A DNA stretch of 52,796 nucleotides, from NCBI GenBank assembly GCA_026398235.1, contig JAPLTE010000088.1, positions 1 to 52,796 of the forward strand, written 5' to 3'. The notes under the pieces were generated by a model that made no database searches, was not told the origin of the DNA, and worked only from the letters and a program-made list of their open reading frames with translations. A program made the position numbers and the translations under genes. The DNA comes from Verrucomicrobiota bacterium. GTDB taxonomy: Bacteria > Verrucomicrobiota > Verrucomicrobiia > Chthoniobacterales > Chthoniobacteraceae. Shown one piece after another: positions 1 to 7,699 of the stretch (the first letter of the stretch is position 1; the number at the start of each line of letters is the position of its first letter).

Positions 1-2408
1 CTGGTGGTGAGGGTCGCGATGTTGGTTGCGCCGTTGTAAAACTCGATTTTACTGATCGAGCCATCGCTGTCGCTGGCCGAAGCGGTGACGGTGATCGTGG
101 CGGGAGGAGGATAGCTGGCTCCATCGGCGGGACTGACGAGAGCGACCACGGGGGGCTGGTTTACGGCTGGGGCAACGGTGATGAGGGCCGATGCGGTTCC
201 CGAATTTCCCACGCTATCGGTTGCGCTGTAAGTGAAGCTGTCGGTCCCACTAAATCCGGCAGTCGGGGCATAGGTAAATCCGCCGTTTGGGTTCAGATTG
301 AGTGTCCCGTGGGAGGGGCCGCTCACGAGCGCCGCAGTGAGGCTGCTGGAATTGCCGGTGTCATTGCCAAGCAGTCCGGGAGCAGCCACCGTCAAGCTCT
401 GCCCGGCATTGACCGTATAGGCGTCATTAAGCGCGGTGACCGGGGTTGTATTGCTCGTGCTATAGCGAATCTCCACCGTATTGATCGCATTCCCCACGAG
501 CACCCGCACGAGTTGGCCGCTGGTACGGAATTCGGATGTGGAGGCGAGGACTCCATTGCGCCGCACCTCCAGCCCGGAGAAAGCGGGCTGGGGAATCCAT
601 GTTTCCACGGCGGTCTGCGGATCCGTTGCGCCGGTGATGGAGAGGGTCAACACAACCTGGGCTCCGTTGGTTCCCACGGTGGGAACCACCTGCGCTCCGT
701 CCCGCTTCCCCCACCATGCATAGACATCGGTGGCGTTCGCGGCCCAAAGCCTCGGTTTCGCCAAACTGTAAGTGACGTATTCCTTTTCTAATCCAGAGGT
801 GGAGGAGGCGTGGGTGTAAATATTGATTAACGCGCCGAGGTTGTAATAATAATCCACCGCTGCGTGGAGGGATGACGTGCTGTGGTATTCCAGGGATTGA
901 GCGATGGTCGTTCCCACATACCAATCGCTTACCGGCAGGCTCAATGTGGAATAGCGCTTGCCCGAGGTGCGGGTGGAAAGCGTCCAATGAGGAAAAGGGG
1001 TGAGCTTTTGTTCCCCCGCAGCGACAACGCCCAGTTGGCTGCCAATGTCATACGAATCCTCGCGCGTACTGTTAAAATATGGGGAGACGCAAACGCGCAG
1101 TCCCTTGGCGTTGTTGATCCCCGAGAGCCAGCCTTCGATATCCTGGAAGGCGTTCCCCAGTGAGGCCAGCGCATACGCTTTTCCATTGGCAAAACCGTTT
1201 GGCGTTGTGTCCAGCGCCTCATCGAGCCCCCAATGCCAGTAATCGAAATCCGCATTGGTGAGGGCAGGGTTGTTGGGATTGCTCAGTCCTCCGTTGTGCG
1301 GGCCAATCGTTGCATCGTAGTTGGTCACCGCGCGCCGTAAGCTTTCGATTGTCGCGGCGGAGTTCGCCATGTCCACACGCAATGTGCCGGTGCAGAAATA
1401 ATAATCCCCTTTGGCCCCGAGAGAATGTTCATACCGGGCCGAGGTCTCGATGCTGTTGATTGCGTCTGGAGAATTCTCAAAATCATGCCGCACGTTGAGT
1501 GCTGCATCGTAAGGGTAGGGCCACGGGCTGAGGCGCGGCACCGGCACCGCTTGCGACTCGAATGCCCATTGGATGGCATTGCGGAAAATCGCATAGGAAT
1601 ACATACCCGGAGCCCATCCGCCATGCGCGATCAACGGCTGGAATGCCGCCTCATAAATGAACCGCCCCCTGCCATAGCTTTTCACCAGCAGATACGGCCC
1701 GAAATCGTTCTGGGCAATGGTTTGCGCATCGCCCGCCTGCACCCGCCACGCGGGATGTGGCCCCCAGTAGGGGTGGCTCGGGGAAGTGCCCCAGGGGATT
1801 TCTTCCGAATTCCACGGCATTTTCCAGGTCAGCACGCCACTGGGGAGGTGGGCGATGAGCCGGTGGTCGGTTTGTTTGCTCAATGAGTAGCTAAAGCCCC
1901 AGTTGGAGAGGTTGGCGTTGACCATGTGCACCCCCAGGGAGTTGGCGATGGCAAAATCGCCGCGGGTTGTGCCGTCGCTTTTTCGAGTGAACGAGGACGA
2001 ACCCACGAAAAGGGTTCCGCCAGCGGAGACATAATCCAGCAGGGGCTGAATCTCGCTGTCGTTCATTGCTTCCGCAGCCAGGCTGATCATGATCGGGAAC
2101 TGGGGGTTTCCGTTGCTGTCCAACAGTTTTCCGGCGCTGATCTCCGCATCGCTCACCACCGTGAATGCTGTCCCGTCGGAATGGAGCGCCTCTTTGAGCG
2201 ATTCCGGCATTACAAAGTAGTGCCACTGGGTGGGCCACCATTCAAAACCGGTCGTTCCCGCCCCGCGCGGCGTGGTGGCACTGGCGGGAAGATTCTCGAG
2301 CGTGCGGGTCAACTCCGAATCGTGAATGGCAACTGCCGGCACGATTGCGCGTGCGGGAAGCGATCCCATAAACCCGATAATAGCCGCAATGAGCGTGATC
2401 TTTTTCAT
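1..2408 (-). CDS. Secreted polysaccharide-deacetylase-like protein with cadherin-like and Ig-like domains (3' end outside window)
   Basis: Open minus-strand frame from ATG at 2408 to the window edge, at least 802 residues. Residues 1-21 are a signal peptide (MKKITLIAAIIGF, ending LPARA). AGGA sits about 9 nt before the ATG. Residues about 22-280 resemble a glutamine-amidotransferase-like fold of the DUF4350 type (stretch LLDYVSAGGTLFVGSS). Residues about 300-600 look like a NodB-type deacetylase barrel: RHDFENSP near 306, GPHNGG near 371 and a late NIYTHA. The canonical TFDDGP motif is altered, so activity is uncertain. Residues about 650-745 are a cadherin-like repeat (GLLGNDTG, GTLNLNPNGGFTYAP). 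From about 750 a Big_9-type Ig repeat runs off the window. It sits at the distal end of the polysaccharide locus and probably acts outside the cell on a glycan. The domain assignments are from recalled motifs; the reading frame is certain. Confidence 0.8.
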   Translation of the reverse strand, partial: MKKITLIAAIIGFMGSLPARAIVPAVAIHDSELTRTLENLPASATTPRGAGTTGFEWWPTQWHYFVMPESLKEALHSDGTAFTVVSDAEISAGKLLDSNGNPQFPIMISLAAEAMNDSEIQPLLDYVSAGGTLFVGSSSFTRKSDGTTRGDFAIANSLGVHMVNANLSNWGFSYSLSKQTDHRLIAHLPSGVLTWKMPWNSEEIPWGTSPSHPYWGPHPAWRVQAGDAQTIAQNDFGPYLLVKSYGRGRFIYEAAFQPLIAHGGWAPGMYSYAIFRNAIQWAFESQAVPVPRLSPWPYPYDAALNVRHDFENSPDAINSIETSARYEHSLGAKGDYYFCTGTLRVDMANSAATIESLRRAVTNYDATIGPHNGGLSNPNNPALTNADFDYWHWGLDEALDTTPNGFANGKAYALASLGNAFQDIEGWLSGINNAKGLRVCVSPYFNSTREDSYDIGSQLGVVAAGEQKLTPFPHWTLSTRTSGKRYSTLSLPVSDWYVGTTIAQSLEYHSTSSLHAAVDYYYNLGALINIYTHASSTSGLEKEYVTYSLAKPRLWAANATDVYAWWGKRDGAQVVPTVGTNGAQVVLTLSITGATDPQTAVETWIPQPAFSGLEVRRNGVLASTSEFRTSGQLVRVLVGNAINTVEIRYSTSNTTPVTALNDAYTVNAGQSLTVAAPGLLGNDTGNSSSLTAALVSGPSHGTLNLNPNGGFTYAPTAGFSGTDSFTYSATDSVGNSGTASALITVAPAVNQPPVVALVSPADGASYPPPATITVTASASDSDGSISKIEFYNGATNIATLTT

Positions 2409-2442
2409 GCCATTTTTCCTAATGGAGTCCTCGGGCTTATAT

Positions 2443-2458
2443 CGCATGAACTCATGCG
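2443..2458. repeat. Perfect 7-bp inverted repeat, 2-nt spacer
   Basis: CGCATGA at 2443-2449 is mirrored by TCATGCG at 2452-2458. It lies between the GNAT gene ending at 2516 and the start of the secreted protein at 2408, about 35 bp upstream of that start. It may be an operator or a chance palindrome. There is no T-run, so it is not an obvious terminator. Confidence 0.4.
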
Positions 2459-2515
2459 AACGCATGGCTCCATAATTGCCGGTTCCGGAAGCGCCCCAGC
2501 GCCTCTTCGGGCCTG

Positions 2516-3118
2516 CTATAGGGCGCTCGACCCGCCGCTTTGCTCCCATTTGCGGATGTTCTCTCCTGCCAGGCGAGCCAAAGGTAAAATGGTTTCCCGA
2601 ACCGCCGACCAGTCATGTGCCTGCAATTCAAACTCGATGAGTTGGACGGCTTGGCCATTGATGATTTGGCCGACCGGCGCAACGCCCTTTGCTTTGAGTC
2701 CCAACTTCCGATTGAGCGAGAGCACGCGGTGATTGGTGGAGACGGTATGGGATTTCAAGGTGCGAAGCCCGAGCCGCTCAAACCCCACTCCAAAGCCGAG
2801 GACGATGCTGGGGATCGCCGCGGGAACTTCGGGGCGCACGATCCAACGTCCCGACTCGCCTCGGTCGCCCTTTATTTTGTAGATCCCGTAGGTGCCCACC
2901 GGGATGCCGCAAGTTGTCTCGATGATGAAGTAGTAATCGTCCTGAAGATCGAAGTGCCTCCTGAGCCATTTTTCCTGGCTCGCAATATCTTGCGCGGAAT
3001 CGCCGATATACCCTTTCGCATGCTCCATGTTGCGCAACCAGACAATAAACGGAGCGTCATCGAGGCAGGCCGGGCGCAGGCGGACGCCGTAATTTTCAAC
3101 GGTGATGGAATGCTGCAT
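2516..3118 (-). CDS. GNAT-family N-acyltransferase (RimJ/RimL-like), copy 2 of a tandem pair
   Basis: 200 residues, typical size for a RimJ/RimL-type GNAT (Acetyltransf_3). The N-terminal RLRPACLDDAPFIVWLRN is the usual alpha/beta start of this group, and GIPVGTYGIYKI followed by SGRWIV corresponds to beta4/beta5. The stretch GLRTLKSHTVSTNHRVLSL is the classic segment after the CoA-binding region. It aligns end to end with the next gene upstream (3122-3742), so the two arose by tandem duplication; only 3 nt separate that gene's stop from this ATG. It is the last gene of the carrier-protein module. The substrate is unknown; an amino sugar or carrier-bound acyl group is the contextual guess. 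The family is clear, the acceptor is not. Confidence 0.85.
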   Translation of the reverse strand: MQHSITVENYGVRLRPACLDDAPFIVWLRNMEHAKGYIGDSAQDIASQEKWLRRHFDLQDDYYFIIETTCGIPVGTYGIYKIKGDRGESGRWIVRPEVPAAIPSIVLGFGVGFERLGLRTLKSHTVSTNHRVLSLNRKLGLKAKGVAPVGQIINGQAVQLIEFELQAHDWSAVRETILPLARLAGENIRKWEQSGGSSAL

Positions 3119-3121
3119 GAA

Positions 3122-3742
3122 CTAGAGAACGGGTGAGAAATGGGGAGTGCGTGCGGCGTCTTGTTCCCATTTCCGAACCTGGACTTCCAGCATAAGCGCC
3201 ATGGGCATCAACGTCTTGCGCAATTGCGGCCAGTCCTCCGCGGTCATGACCATGTGGATCATGTCCACCGATTTTCCGCCGATGATCTGGGCGGCGGGCT
3301 CACTATGCGTCTCCTGGAATCCCATCTGCTTGTCGAGCAGGATGACGCGCTTGTTGGTGGAGACGACCTTGGTTCGCAAGGTGCGCAACCCAAATCGATG
3401 AAAGGCGATGTCCAGGCCGGGGATGATGCTCGGGATCACGGTGGGCGTCTTGGGTTGCGCGATCCAGCGCCCGATCTCTGCGCTCTCGTCCTTCATATTG
3501 TAAATGCCCCATGTCCCCACCGGAATACCGGCGCAGGCGGTCTCGACTACGAAATAGTAATCCCCATTGCGCTCGAAGTATTCTTTGAGCCAGGCCTGCT
3601 GGGTTGGCACATCCACAGCGGAATCGCCCACTTTGCCCTTTGCGTGCTCTAAATTGCGCAGCCATACCAGGAATGGGGCATCCTCCATGCGTACGGGCCG
3701 ATGGCGAATGCCGAATCCTTCGGCAATGATGGAGTGATTCAT
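3122..3742 (-). CDS. GNAT-family N-acyltransferase, copy 1 of a tandem pair
   Basis: 206 residues from the ATG at 3742, which overlaps the stop of the upstream carrier protein as ATGA. A longer frame to 3769 exists, but this start matches the start of the paralogue (MNHSI versus MQHSI). Conserved features are RHRPVRMEDAPFLVWLRNLE, GIPVGTWGIY, IGRWIAQP and GLRTLRTKVVSTNKRV, the last being the characteristic RimJ/RimL segment near the CoA site. The strict overlap with a carrier-protein gene suggests the two proteins are made together. It may take its acyl group from that carrier rather than from CoA, but nothing in the sequence proves this. Confidence 0.85.
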   Translation of the reverse strand: MNHSIIAEGFGIRHRPVRMEDAPFLVWLRNLEHAKGKVGDSAVDVPTQQAWLKEYFERNGDYYFVVETACAGIPVGTWGIYNMKDESAEIGRWIAQPKTPTVIPSIIPGLDIAFHRFGLRTLRTKVVSTNKRVILLDKQMGFQETHSEPAAQIIGGKSVDMIHMVMTAEDWPQLRKTLMPMALMLEVQVRKWEQDAARTPHFSPVL

Positions 3743-3972
3743 AGGCGGCCGTTTTTCAAGCTCGCACACTGCACAAATTTCCAGAGTTCGCCGGCGGTTT
3801 TCATCTGGCCAAATTCTGCGGTGCTGATGTTCACTGCATAGGTGGCGTCCAGCATGGCGATGATGGACAAAACGCCCATCGAGTCCAACTGGGAAAATGA
3901 GACAAGCTCATCGGATTCGTGGACATTGTCCACTTCCAAGATACCGGCGATGTGTTTTAAAAATTGATCCAT
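3739..3972 (-). CDS. Stand-alone acyl/aminoacyl carrier protein (carrier 2)
   Basis: 77 residues, the normal length of an ACP/PCP. The start at 3972 is chosen over an upstream in-frame start because AGGAGAG lies 7 nt before it. The phosphopantetheine attachment serine is S31 in SQLDSMGVLSII, followed by the usual hydrophobic helix II. Its stop overlaps the ATG of the GNAT gene at 3742. It differs clearly from the other carrier at 5051-5281, so the module has two non-identical carriers. It needs a phosphopantetheinyl transferase encoded elsewhere. Such small carriers shuttle thioester-bound acyl or aminoacyl groups between the adenylating enzyme, KAS III and a transferase. Confidence 0.85.
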   Translation of the reverse strand: MDQFLKHIAGILEVDNVHESDELVSFSQLDSMGVLSIIAMLDATYAVNISTAEFGQMKTAGELWKFVQCASLKNGRL

Positions 3973-3986
3973 GACGTTCTCTCCTT

Positions 3987-5054
3987 TCAAAAAAATGTGA
4001 CCATTTCGCAGAAGGCCAGATTGCCCATATCCATGAGCATGCCGGCCCACGTCAGCCCTCCCCCATAGCCGACCAGGCAGGTGAGGGCGCGGCCTTGTTT
4101 GAGCGCCTCTGGCAGATTGAGGGTGATCGCCACAGGGATTGTGGCGCCGCTGCTGTTGCCGAAATTCTCGACGACATTATCGGGCATCTTGGCCCGGGGA
4201 ATGTTCATTTTGTCTGCGAGCTTTTCCAGCATGAACCGGTTGGACTGATGGCAGACGAAATGGTCCACAGACTCGATCGATACACCAGCTCCCGCAAGCA
4301 ACTCCTGCACCAGGGGCGGCACCTCCGTTTGCACAAAATTGAAAATGGCCGATCCCTCCATGCGCAGGTGATTCTTGGCGCGCAGATTATTGTCGCCTAC
4401 GTTTTCGAGGAGGGCGGTTTCAGGTGAGCAGGGGAGCCGTATTCCGCCGGCCGGGATCATGAGCGCGTCCCCGCGGGATCCATCCATCTTGATGTTGGTG
4501 TGGATGACTCCATCTCTGGAATCACGTTCCAGGAGCGTGATGGTGACGGCATCTCCGATCAACGGGTAAATACTGCGGTCTTTGGGCGAGGTCCGCTGGC
4601 TGAGAATATCCCCGTTGATGAGGACCACCTTGCGGATGCTCTCCTGCTCAAGCAGCATGAATGCTTGGGTTAAGCCGACAACGAATCCGGCGCATCCCTG
4701 GCTGATGTCCAGGCAAAGCGTGTCGTGCTTTAAGCAAAGGCGCCCTTGGATGATGTTGCTGGTCGGCGGCATGATATAGTCCGGGCTGTGGGTGACGACC
4801 AGGAGCGCGTCGATCTCCTCCGGTTGCAAAAAGCCCCGGTCAAAAAGGCTTTTCAGGCCGAAGACTGCGAGATCGGACAAGCAGGTGCCGGGTTCCACCA
4901 CACGGCGCTTGTTGTAGCCCATGGTCTCCATGAGCTTGAGAGAACGGGCTTCGGGGAAGTTGTAGTTCTTCATCTCCTCGATGAACGAGAGTTCGCGTTG
5001 CGGAAGAACCGTCAAAATGCCCGCAATGCGCTTGTGCTGGAACGTAAATTTCAT
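3987..5054 (-). CDS. 3-oxoacyl-ACP synthase III family protein (FabH-like)
   Basis: 355 residues from the ATG at 5054, which overlaps the upstream carrier's stop as ATGA. The KAS III catalytic triad is intact: C121 in DISQGCAGF, H269 in VCHQSN and N300 in NFGNSSGATIP. The C-terminal LVGYGGGLTWAG is the conserved glycine-rich end of the family. KAS III enzymes condense a short acyl primer with malonyl-ACP, or act as acyltransferases in natural-product pathways. Here it is flanked by two dedicated carrier proteins and an adenylating enzyme, with no ketoreductase or dehydratase nearby. A single condensation or an acyl transfer is therefore more likely than full fatty acid synthesis. It is probably not the housekeeping fabH. 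Confidence 0.9.
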   Translation of the reverse strand: MKFTFQHKRIAGILTVLPQRELSFIEEMKNYNFPEARSLKLMETMGYNKRRVVEPGTCLSDLAVFGLKSLFDRGFLQPEEIDALLVVTHSPDYIMPPTSNIIQGRLCLKHDTLCLDISQGCAGFVVGLTQAFMLLEQESIRKVVLINGDILSQRTSPKDRSIYPLIGDAVTITLLERDSRDGVIHTNIKMDGSRGDALMIPAGGIRLPCSPETALLENVGDNNLRAKNHLRMEGSAIFNFVQTEVPPLVQELLAGAGVSIESVDHFVCHQSNRFMLEKLADKMNIPRAKMPDNVVENFGNSSGATIPVAITLNLPEALKQGRALTCLVGYGGGLTWAGMLMDMGNLAFCEMVTFF

Positions 5055-5281
5055 GGCTGGACTCCGCACTTTTTCAAGAGCGCGTGGATTGCCTCTGAAT
5101 TTCGGAAATTTTCCGGTACGATCTCGGTTCCCGGGATGGAGATGCAGTAGTTTTTTTCCAGGCTGGCCACGAGGGTCATGATGTCAAACGAATCGAGCAT
5201 TCCATCGCCGATGAAATCGCCGGAGGCGGCAAAATCGTATTCGGGACGGATTTCCTGTAGAATGGCGGCAACGAGTTTCAT
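5051..5281 (-). CDS. Stand-alone acyl/aminoacyl carrier protein (carrier 1)
   Basis: 76 residues from the ATG at 5281, which overlaps the upstream GNAT stop as ATGA. The serine carrying phosphopantetheine is S31 in DGMLDSFDIMTLV. The spacing GDGMLDS resembles carriers paired with DltA-type or NRPS-type adenylation domains more than housekeeping AcpP (GADSLD). It is encoded two genes after the adenylating enzyme and directly before KAS III, so it is the likely first acceptor of the activated acid. This is inference from order and motif. Confidence 0.85.
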   Translation of the reverse strand: MKLVAAILQEIRPEYDFAASGDFIGDGMLDSFDIMTLVASLEKNYCISIPGTEIVPENFRNSEAIHALLKKCGVQP

Positions 5282-6087
5282 CCAAACATGCAATCGTTCG
5301 TGAGGACATAATCAACCACCCCATCGCTGGCGTAATGGTAATGCTGGTATTTTTGCACCACGTCCTGGTCCTCGGCATTCACCCAGAGGACGAACCTTCG
5401 AACGCCTGTTTGGGTGGCGAGGTAATGCCGTATTAAGGACGAACCGATGCACTTGCCGCGACAGGCGCTGGCCACAGCCCAAAAGCGCAGGGTGGACAGG
5501 ACGCCGTGGGTTTCAAAGAAGAGCAATCCGTCGAACATGGGGCGGCTTTTGGAAAGCAGGATTTGAGAGGCGTCCACGGCCGCTTCGATTTCCTCGGGAG
5601 CGGGAAGCTGTTTTGAGTAGCGATCGAATGCCTCTTCAAGAAAACAGAGGATAGCCGGGATGTCGCGCCTCTCAGCAAAAGTCACATCAGCACGGGGGAG
5701 GGCTGTTTCCGCTGTGGTCCGCGCCATGCGCGCGAGGTGTTTATAGGGTTGGAACCCTGCATTTTCCATGGCTGGCATCCAGCCGTCCAGCGACTCGGGG
5801 CTTCCGATCAGGTCGGTCACGACGCGCTCCGTCCCGAGTTCGCGTAAGTTGCTCAAATCCCTCTGCAGGGCATCCAGATTGGGCGAACAAAAATAAAGGT
5901 GCCAGAAATCGCGATCCCTGCGGAAAAAGAAAACGGTTTCGCCGCAAGTTTGCACATTCAACATTTTCCGGCCAATCCAAGCGTCCAGATTCTGCCGGGA
6001 CGGAAAGAAGTTTGTGCAAAACTCTGCACTTTTTTTTGACTGAAGGATGCCTTCAAATACTTCCTGAATGGAGAGAACGGGTTGCAT
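5278..6087 (-). CDS. GNAT-family acyltransferase between the adenylating enzyme and carrier 1
   Basis: 270 residues counting from the ATG at 6087. A TTG at 6096 gives a 4-nt TTGA overlap with the upstream gene and may be the true start. The N-terminal half (to about residue 135) has no motif I recognise beyond FFFRRDRDFWHLYFCSP. The C-terminal half is a GNAT fold: RADVTFAERRDIPAI opens it, and the acyl-CoA site is ASACRGKCIGSSLIRHYLA, the Q/RxxGxG/A-type loop. The last part, LWVNAEDQDVVQKYQHYHY, is the usual beta-strand and helix ending of GNATs. The two-part architecture is longer than a simple GNAT. It sits inside the carrier module, so the donor may be a carrier thioester. The substrate is unknown. 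Confidence 0.8.
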   Translation of the reverse strand: MQPVLSIQEVFEGILQSKKSAEFCTNFFPSRQNLDAWIGRKMLNVQTCGETVFFFRRDRDFWHLYFCSPNLDALQRDLSNLRELGTERVVTDLIGSPESLDGWMPAMENAGFQPYKHLARMARTTAETALPRADVTFAERRDIPAILCFLEEAFDRYSKQLPAPEEIEAAVDASQILLSKSRPMFDGLLFFETHGVLSTLRFWAVASACRGKCIGSSLIRHYLATQTGVRRFVLWVNAEDQDVVQKYQHYHYASDGVVDYVLTNDCMFG

Positions 6088-6092
6088 TGCGT

Positions 6093-7619
6093 TCAAAGGA
6101 CGCTTGCGCTCAGAAGCGCCCGGTCAATTTTCCCATTGGGATTGCGAGGCATCAGTTCCATCCAATGAAAGGCTGTGGGAAGCATGTATTTGGGAAGGAG
6201 CGGCGCCAGGCGTTCCCGGATGCAGGCGGGGGACATTTCTGTATCGCTTTCATAAAACAGAACGATCTCTTTTTGGCTGTGGTTGTAAGTGGCGCAGCAA
6301 TTGCGGATTTCGCCCAGTTGCAGGACGGCGTGCTCAATCTCGCCGAGTTCGATGCGGTACCCCAGGTGTTTGATTTGGAAATCCTTGCGACCCAGCAGCA
6401 TGATCTCGCCGCGTTCGTTTCGATACCCGCTATCGCCGGTGCGGTAGATCAACTCCGGGTAGTGACGGTTTACGGGATTTTGCACAAACCCTTTGGCCGT
6501 TCGCTCCGGGTTATTGTAGTAGCCAAGGGCAATCGAACTTCCCCGCACACAAATCTCGCCCGGCTCGCCGACGCCCGCCAGTTGTTCATTGTCATTGAGG
6601 ATCAGGATCTCGGTATTTTTGCACGGGAAGCCGACCGGCAGTTTTTCATCATCGGAAAAATCCCGGTCCACAATGAAATAGGTGCAGGCCACGGTGATTT
6701 CAATGGGGCCATACAGATTTGCAAACAGCGCTTGGGGCAGGTGTCGCCTCCAGTAATTGAGCTGTTTTGTCGGGAAAACTTCGCCAATGAACAACACCTT
6801 TTTGATGCGATCCAGGGCCGCCTCGGCCAAGAGATTCTGGTTCGCAATATTCACCATGATGGTTGGAACCCAGAAGAGAAAATTGATCGGTTCGGAGGCG
6901 ATAAACTCTACTAATTTAATAGGGAAAGCCGCCAGATGTTCCGGAACGACCGTCAAGGTGGCCCCCTTGGCGAGCATCGTGCAAAATTCCAGGGTGTAGG
7001 CGTCGAAGACACTGGGAGCGAGACTCCCCATGATTTCACTGCCGTCGAGCCCCAGGCGCTCGAAAGCCCAGTCTACAAAATCGATTGTGCTGCGGTGGTT
7101 TAAGGCCACCCCCTTTGGGGTGCCGGTCGAACCTGAGGTATGAATGAAACAGCAAGGGTCGGTATCGATGAGCGTATCCAGCCGCTTGAGCAAGGAAGGG
7201 TTGTCATAGAATATTTCCTCCACCATGGCCTGCTCGATGAAGAGCAACTTCTCAGCCGAGACCCCCAGAGTGCACAGCGTTTCGGAGCACTGGGCTGAGG
7301 TGATGATCACCTGTGCGTCCAGATTGTCCAGCATCCCTTTAAGTCGCAAGGGGGGGGATTTGACGTCCAGGTTGGCATAGGCGTTGCCGCTGTAGAGAAT
7401 CCCGAGGTCGGCCACGATGTTCTGGGCGCTTTTTGGGAGGAAAACGGGAACCGGCTTGCCCGTCTCTTCGCTCCTTTGTCGAATGAGCGCGGCGCAGTTT
7501 TTGGCAAACTGTTCCAGTTGGGCAAAGCTCAAACAATGCCCGCGATCTTTCACGGCTGTTTTTTCGGGACATTTGAGCAATGCGCCCTTCTCAAGATATT
7601 CGAGGATGTTGATTTGCAT
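6093..7619 (-). CDS. AMP-dependent adenylating enzyme (amino acid/acyl adenylation domain, DltA-like), stand-alone
   Basis: 508 residues, the size of a free-standing DltA or NRPS A-domain, with no fused carrier. Core motifs run in order: FIHTSGSTGTPKG (A3, near 160-172), NLYGPIEIT (A5, near 303; I where T is usual), GEICVRG (A6), YRTGD (A7, near 393), GRKDFQIKHLGYRIELGEIE (A8) and NPNGKIDR (A10, near 494) with the catalytic lysine. It should activate a carboxylic or amino acid with ATP and load it onto a carrier, most likely the one at 5051-5281. Substrate specificity cannot be read from the sequence. No Shine-Dalgarno site is seen, and 80 bp separate it from the upstream GT4, so the module may have its own promoter. 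Confidence 0.9.
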   Translation of the reverse strand: MQINILEYLEKGALLKCPEKTAVKDRGHCLSFAQLEQFAKNCAALIRQRSEETGKPVPVFLPKSAQNIVADLGILYSGNAYANLDVKSPPLRLKGMLDNLDAQVIITSAQCSETLCTLGVSAEKLLFIEQAMVEEIFYDNPSLLKRLDTLIDTDPCCFIHTSGSTGTPKGVALNHRSTIDFVDWAFERLGLDGSEIMGSLAPSVFDAYTLEFCTMLAKGATLTVVPEHLAAFPIKLVEFIASEPINFLFWVPTIMVNIANQNLLAEAALDRIKKVLFIGEVFPTKQLNYWRRHLPQALFANLYGPIEITVACTYFIVDRDFSDDEKLPVGFPCKNTEILILNDNEQLAGVGEPGEICVRGSSIALGYYNNPERTAKGFVQNPVNRHYPELIYRTGDSGYRNERGEIMLLGRKDFQIKHLGYRIELGEIEHAVLQLGEIRNCCATYNHSQKEIVLFYESDTEMSPACIRERLAPLLPKYMLPTAFHWMELMPRNPNGKIDRALLSASVL

Positions 7620-7699
7620 TTTGCGAAGAAAATTTGCGATGCGTTCAAGCTGCGGGTCCGGCTCCCCTTTTCGATTCCCAACCCCGAAGCGGTCCTATT

